5,641 nt of DNA from an uncultured Oscillospiraceae bacterium (GTDB taxonomy: Bacteria > Bacillota > Clostridia > Oscillospirales > Oscillospiraceae): contig CAAEUZ010000124.1 in the NCBI GenBank assembly GCA_900759385.1, positions 1-5,641 on the forward strand, in the 5' to 3' direction. This document shows, one piece after another, positions 4,960 through 5,641 of this stretch (the first letter of the stretch is position 1; every line of letters starts with the position of its first letter). The position numbers and the translations under genes are program-made. The notes under the pieces are model-generated. The model was given only the letters and a program-made list of their open reading frames with translations. It was not told where the DNA came from and ran no database searches.

Positions 4960-5484
4960 TCACGGACTGCTGACATATTTCAGTTCGGCTATGCCTCCGC
5001 TCTCTGACACGCCGGTCAGAATCAGGCGGCGCGTGCCGTCAAGCTCGCTGAAGAGCCGGATTCCCGCACCGAGCAGCACAGGGATAATTGAGATGCGGTA
5101 TTCGTCTACAAGCCCGGCGCGCACAAACTGCATTGCCGTTGCAGCGCCGCCGCATATCCATATGCCCTTGCCGGGCAGGGCCGTGAGCCTTGCAATGAGC
5201 GCTCCGGGGGACTCATCGGTGAAAGCCACCCCTGGCTCCGGCTCGAAGTGCCGGCGGGTCAGCACATAGCAGTCCATGCCCTCATAGGGCCAGACGCCGG
5301 GACTGAGCTCCGTAGTTATCTGTTCATAGGTTCTGCGGCCCATTATCACGGTGTCTATATCTGCGGCAAAGCTCTCATAGGAGCCATCGTCCGCTGCGCT
5401 GCCGCAGAGCCAGTCCACGCCCCCGTGCCTGTCCGCGATATATCCGTCGAGGCTCATTGCAATGTACAGAGTTACTTTACGCAT
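4960..5484 (-). CDS. RibD C-terminal / dihydrofolate reductase-fold family protein
   Basis: 174-residue cytoplasmic protein of the RibD-C (YyaP/YwjB-like) branch of the dihydrofolate reductase superfamily, usually a putative NAD(P)H-dependent reductase of unknown substrate. Landmarks are KVTLYIAMSLDGYIADRHGG (3-22) with VDWL following, VIMGRRTYEQI (46-56) for the dinucleotide side, IWICGGA (108-114) as the glycine turn, and DEYRISIIPVLLGAG (127-141). The length is normal for this family. The ATG at 5482-5484 has GGAGG 3 nt upstream, a short spacing. The stop at 4960-4962 leaves 24 nt to the ABM monooxygenase, so the two are likely co-transcribed. These stand-alone proteins are seldom true folate enzymes or riboflavin RibD, so I give no gene symbol. 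Confidence 0.87.
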   Translation of the reverse strand: MRKVTLYIAMSLDGYIADRHGGVDWLCGSAADDGSYESFAADIDTVIMGRRTYEQITTELSPGVWPYEGMDCYVLTRRHFEPEPGVAFTDESPGALIARLTALPGKGIWICGGAATAMQFVRAGLVDEYRISIIPVLLGAGIRLFSELDGTRRLILTGVSESGGIAELKYVSSP

Positions 5485-5641
5485 GTTCCTCCCAGCTCCG
5501 TCCGTGCCTTGACAGCCCTATCCACAGCGCGCGTGTCCTCCGGCACAGCCACCCAAAAGCGCCCCGGCGGCATAGCCGCCGCAGCAACACCAAGCAGGAT
5601 AAGCGCCCCCAACGTAAGACGAAGGCCAAGCACCCAGCCTA
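5472..5641 (-). CDS. Possible 3' end of an unrecognised ORF with a hydrophobic segment
   Basis: One minus-strand frame is open from the window edge (codons from 5639) to a TAA at 5472-5474, giving about 55 residues. A hydrophobic stretch (LTLGALILLGVAAAAM) like a signal or membrane segment is followed by a polar tail with VAVPEDTRAVDRAVKARTEL. Codons have a GC-rich third position resembling the neighbours. A GTG at 5631-5633 could even begin a 53-residue exported peptide. It overlaps the reductase ATG by 13 nt, compatible with coupling. A second minus-strand frame is also open across most of this region, so the call is weak, and I do not recognise the protein. It may be a truncated 3' fragment or non-coding. 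Confidence 0.3.
   Translation of the reverse strand, partial: GWVLGLRLTLGALILLGVAAAAMPPGRFWVAVPEDTRAVDRAVKARTELGGTCVK

Noticed and set aside
5566..5580. GGCGGC-ATA-GCCGCC hairpin as a terminator
   Set aside because: Short GC-rich palindrome without a U-tract; expected by chance in this base composition and lies within a possible coding frame.

Overview
The window reads almost entirely on the minus strand and looks like a stretch of chromosome from a GC-rich, spore-lineage Clostridia-type Firmicute. The reasons are a Spo0A homologue, a RecA/RecX/RimO/PgsA cluster of the kind found in Clostridia, and strong GGAGG ribosome binding sites. I would guess an uncultured gut clostridium (Oscillospirales- or Christensenellales-like), but the sequence alone does not fix the taxon.

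Layout in the direction of transcription (right to left): (1) 5472-5641, the possible 3' end of an unrecognised ORF with a hydrophobic segment; (2) 4960-5484 and 4645-4935, an accessory pair: a RibD-C/dihydrofolate-reductase-fold protein and an ABM-family small monooxygenase, 24 nt apart; (3) 4629-4656, a good sigma-A-type promoter whose -35 lies in the 3' end of the monooxygenase gene and which drives recA; (4) 1720-4591, recA, recX and rimO, joined by 1-nt and 4-nt overlaps and so almost certainly one translationally coupled transcript; (5) 1101-1622, pgsA, 97 nt further on, closed by a GC-rich hairpin at 1051-1082; (6) 880-1050, an AT-rich regulatory region with two tandem, 10-bp-phased 0A-box-like sites; (7) 100-879, spo0A with a very strong Shine-Dalgarno; (8) 1-99, a non-coding stretch with a 14-bp inverted repeat.

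The core genes do conserved jobs: recombination and its modulation (RecA, RecX), methylthiolation of ribosomal protein S12 (RimO), phosphatidylglycerophosphate synthesis (PgsA) and control of sporulation entry (Spo0A). No cinA lies next to recA, although the two are neighbours in many Firmicutes.

The most interesting observation is in Spo0A. Its DNA-binding domain is almost canonical, but its receiver domain has Glu at the phospho-acceptor Asp position, Pro in place of one acidic-pocket Asp, and Ile at the aromatic switch position. This suggests a regulator that is not controlled by ordinary aspartyl phosphorylation. It sits downstream of what look like its own binding sites, which suggests autoregulation by a phosphorylation-independent (pseudo-receiver) Spo0A.
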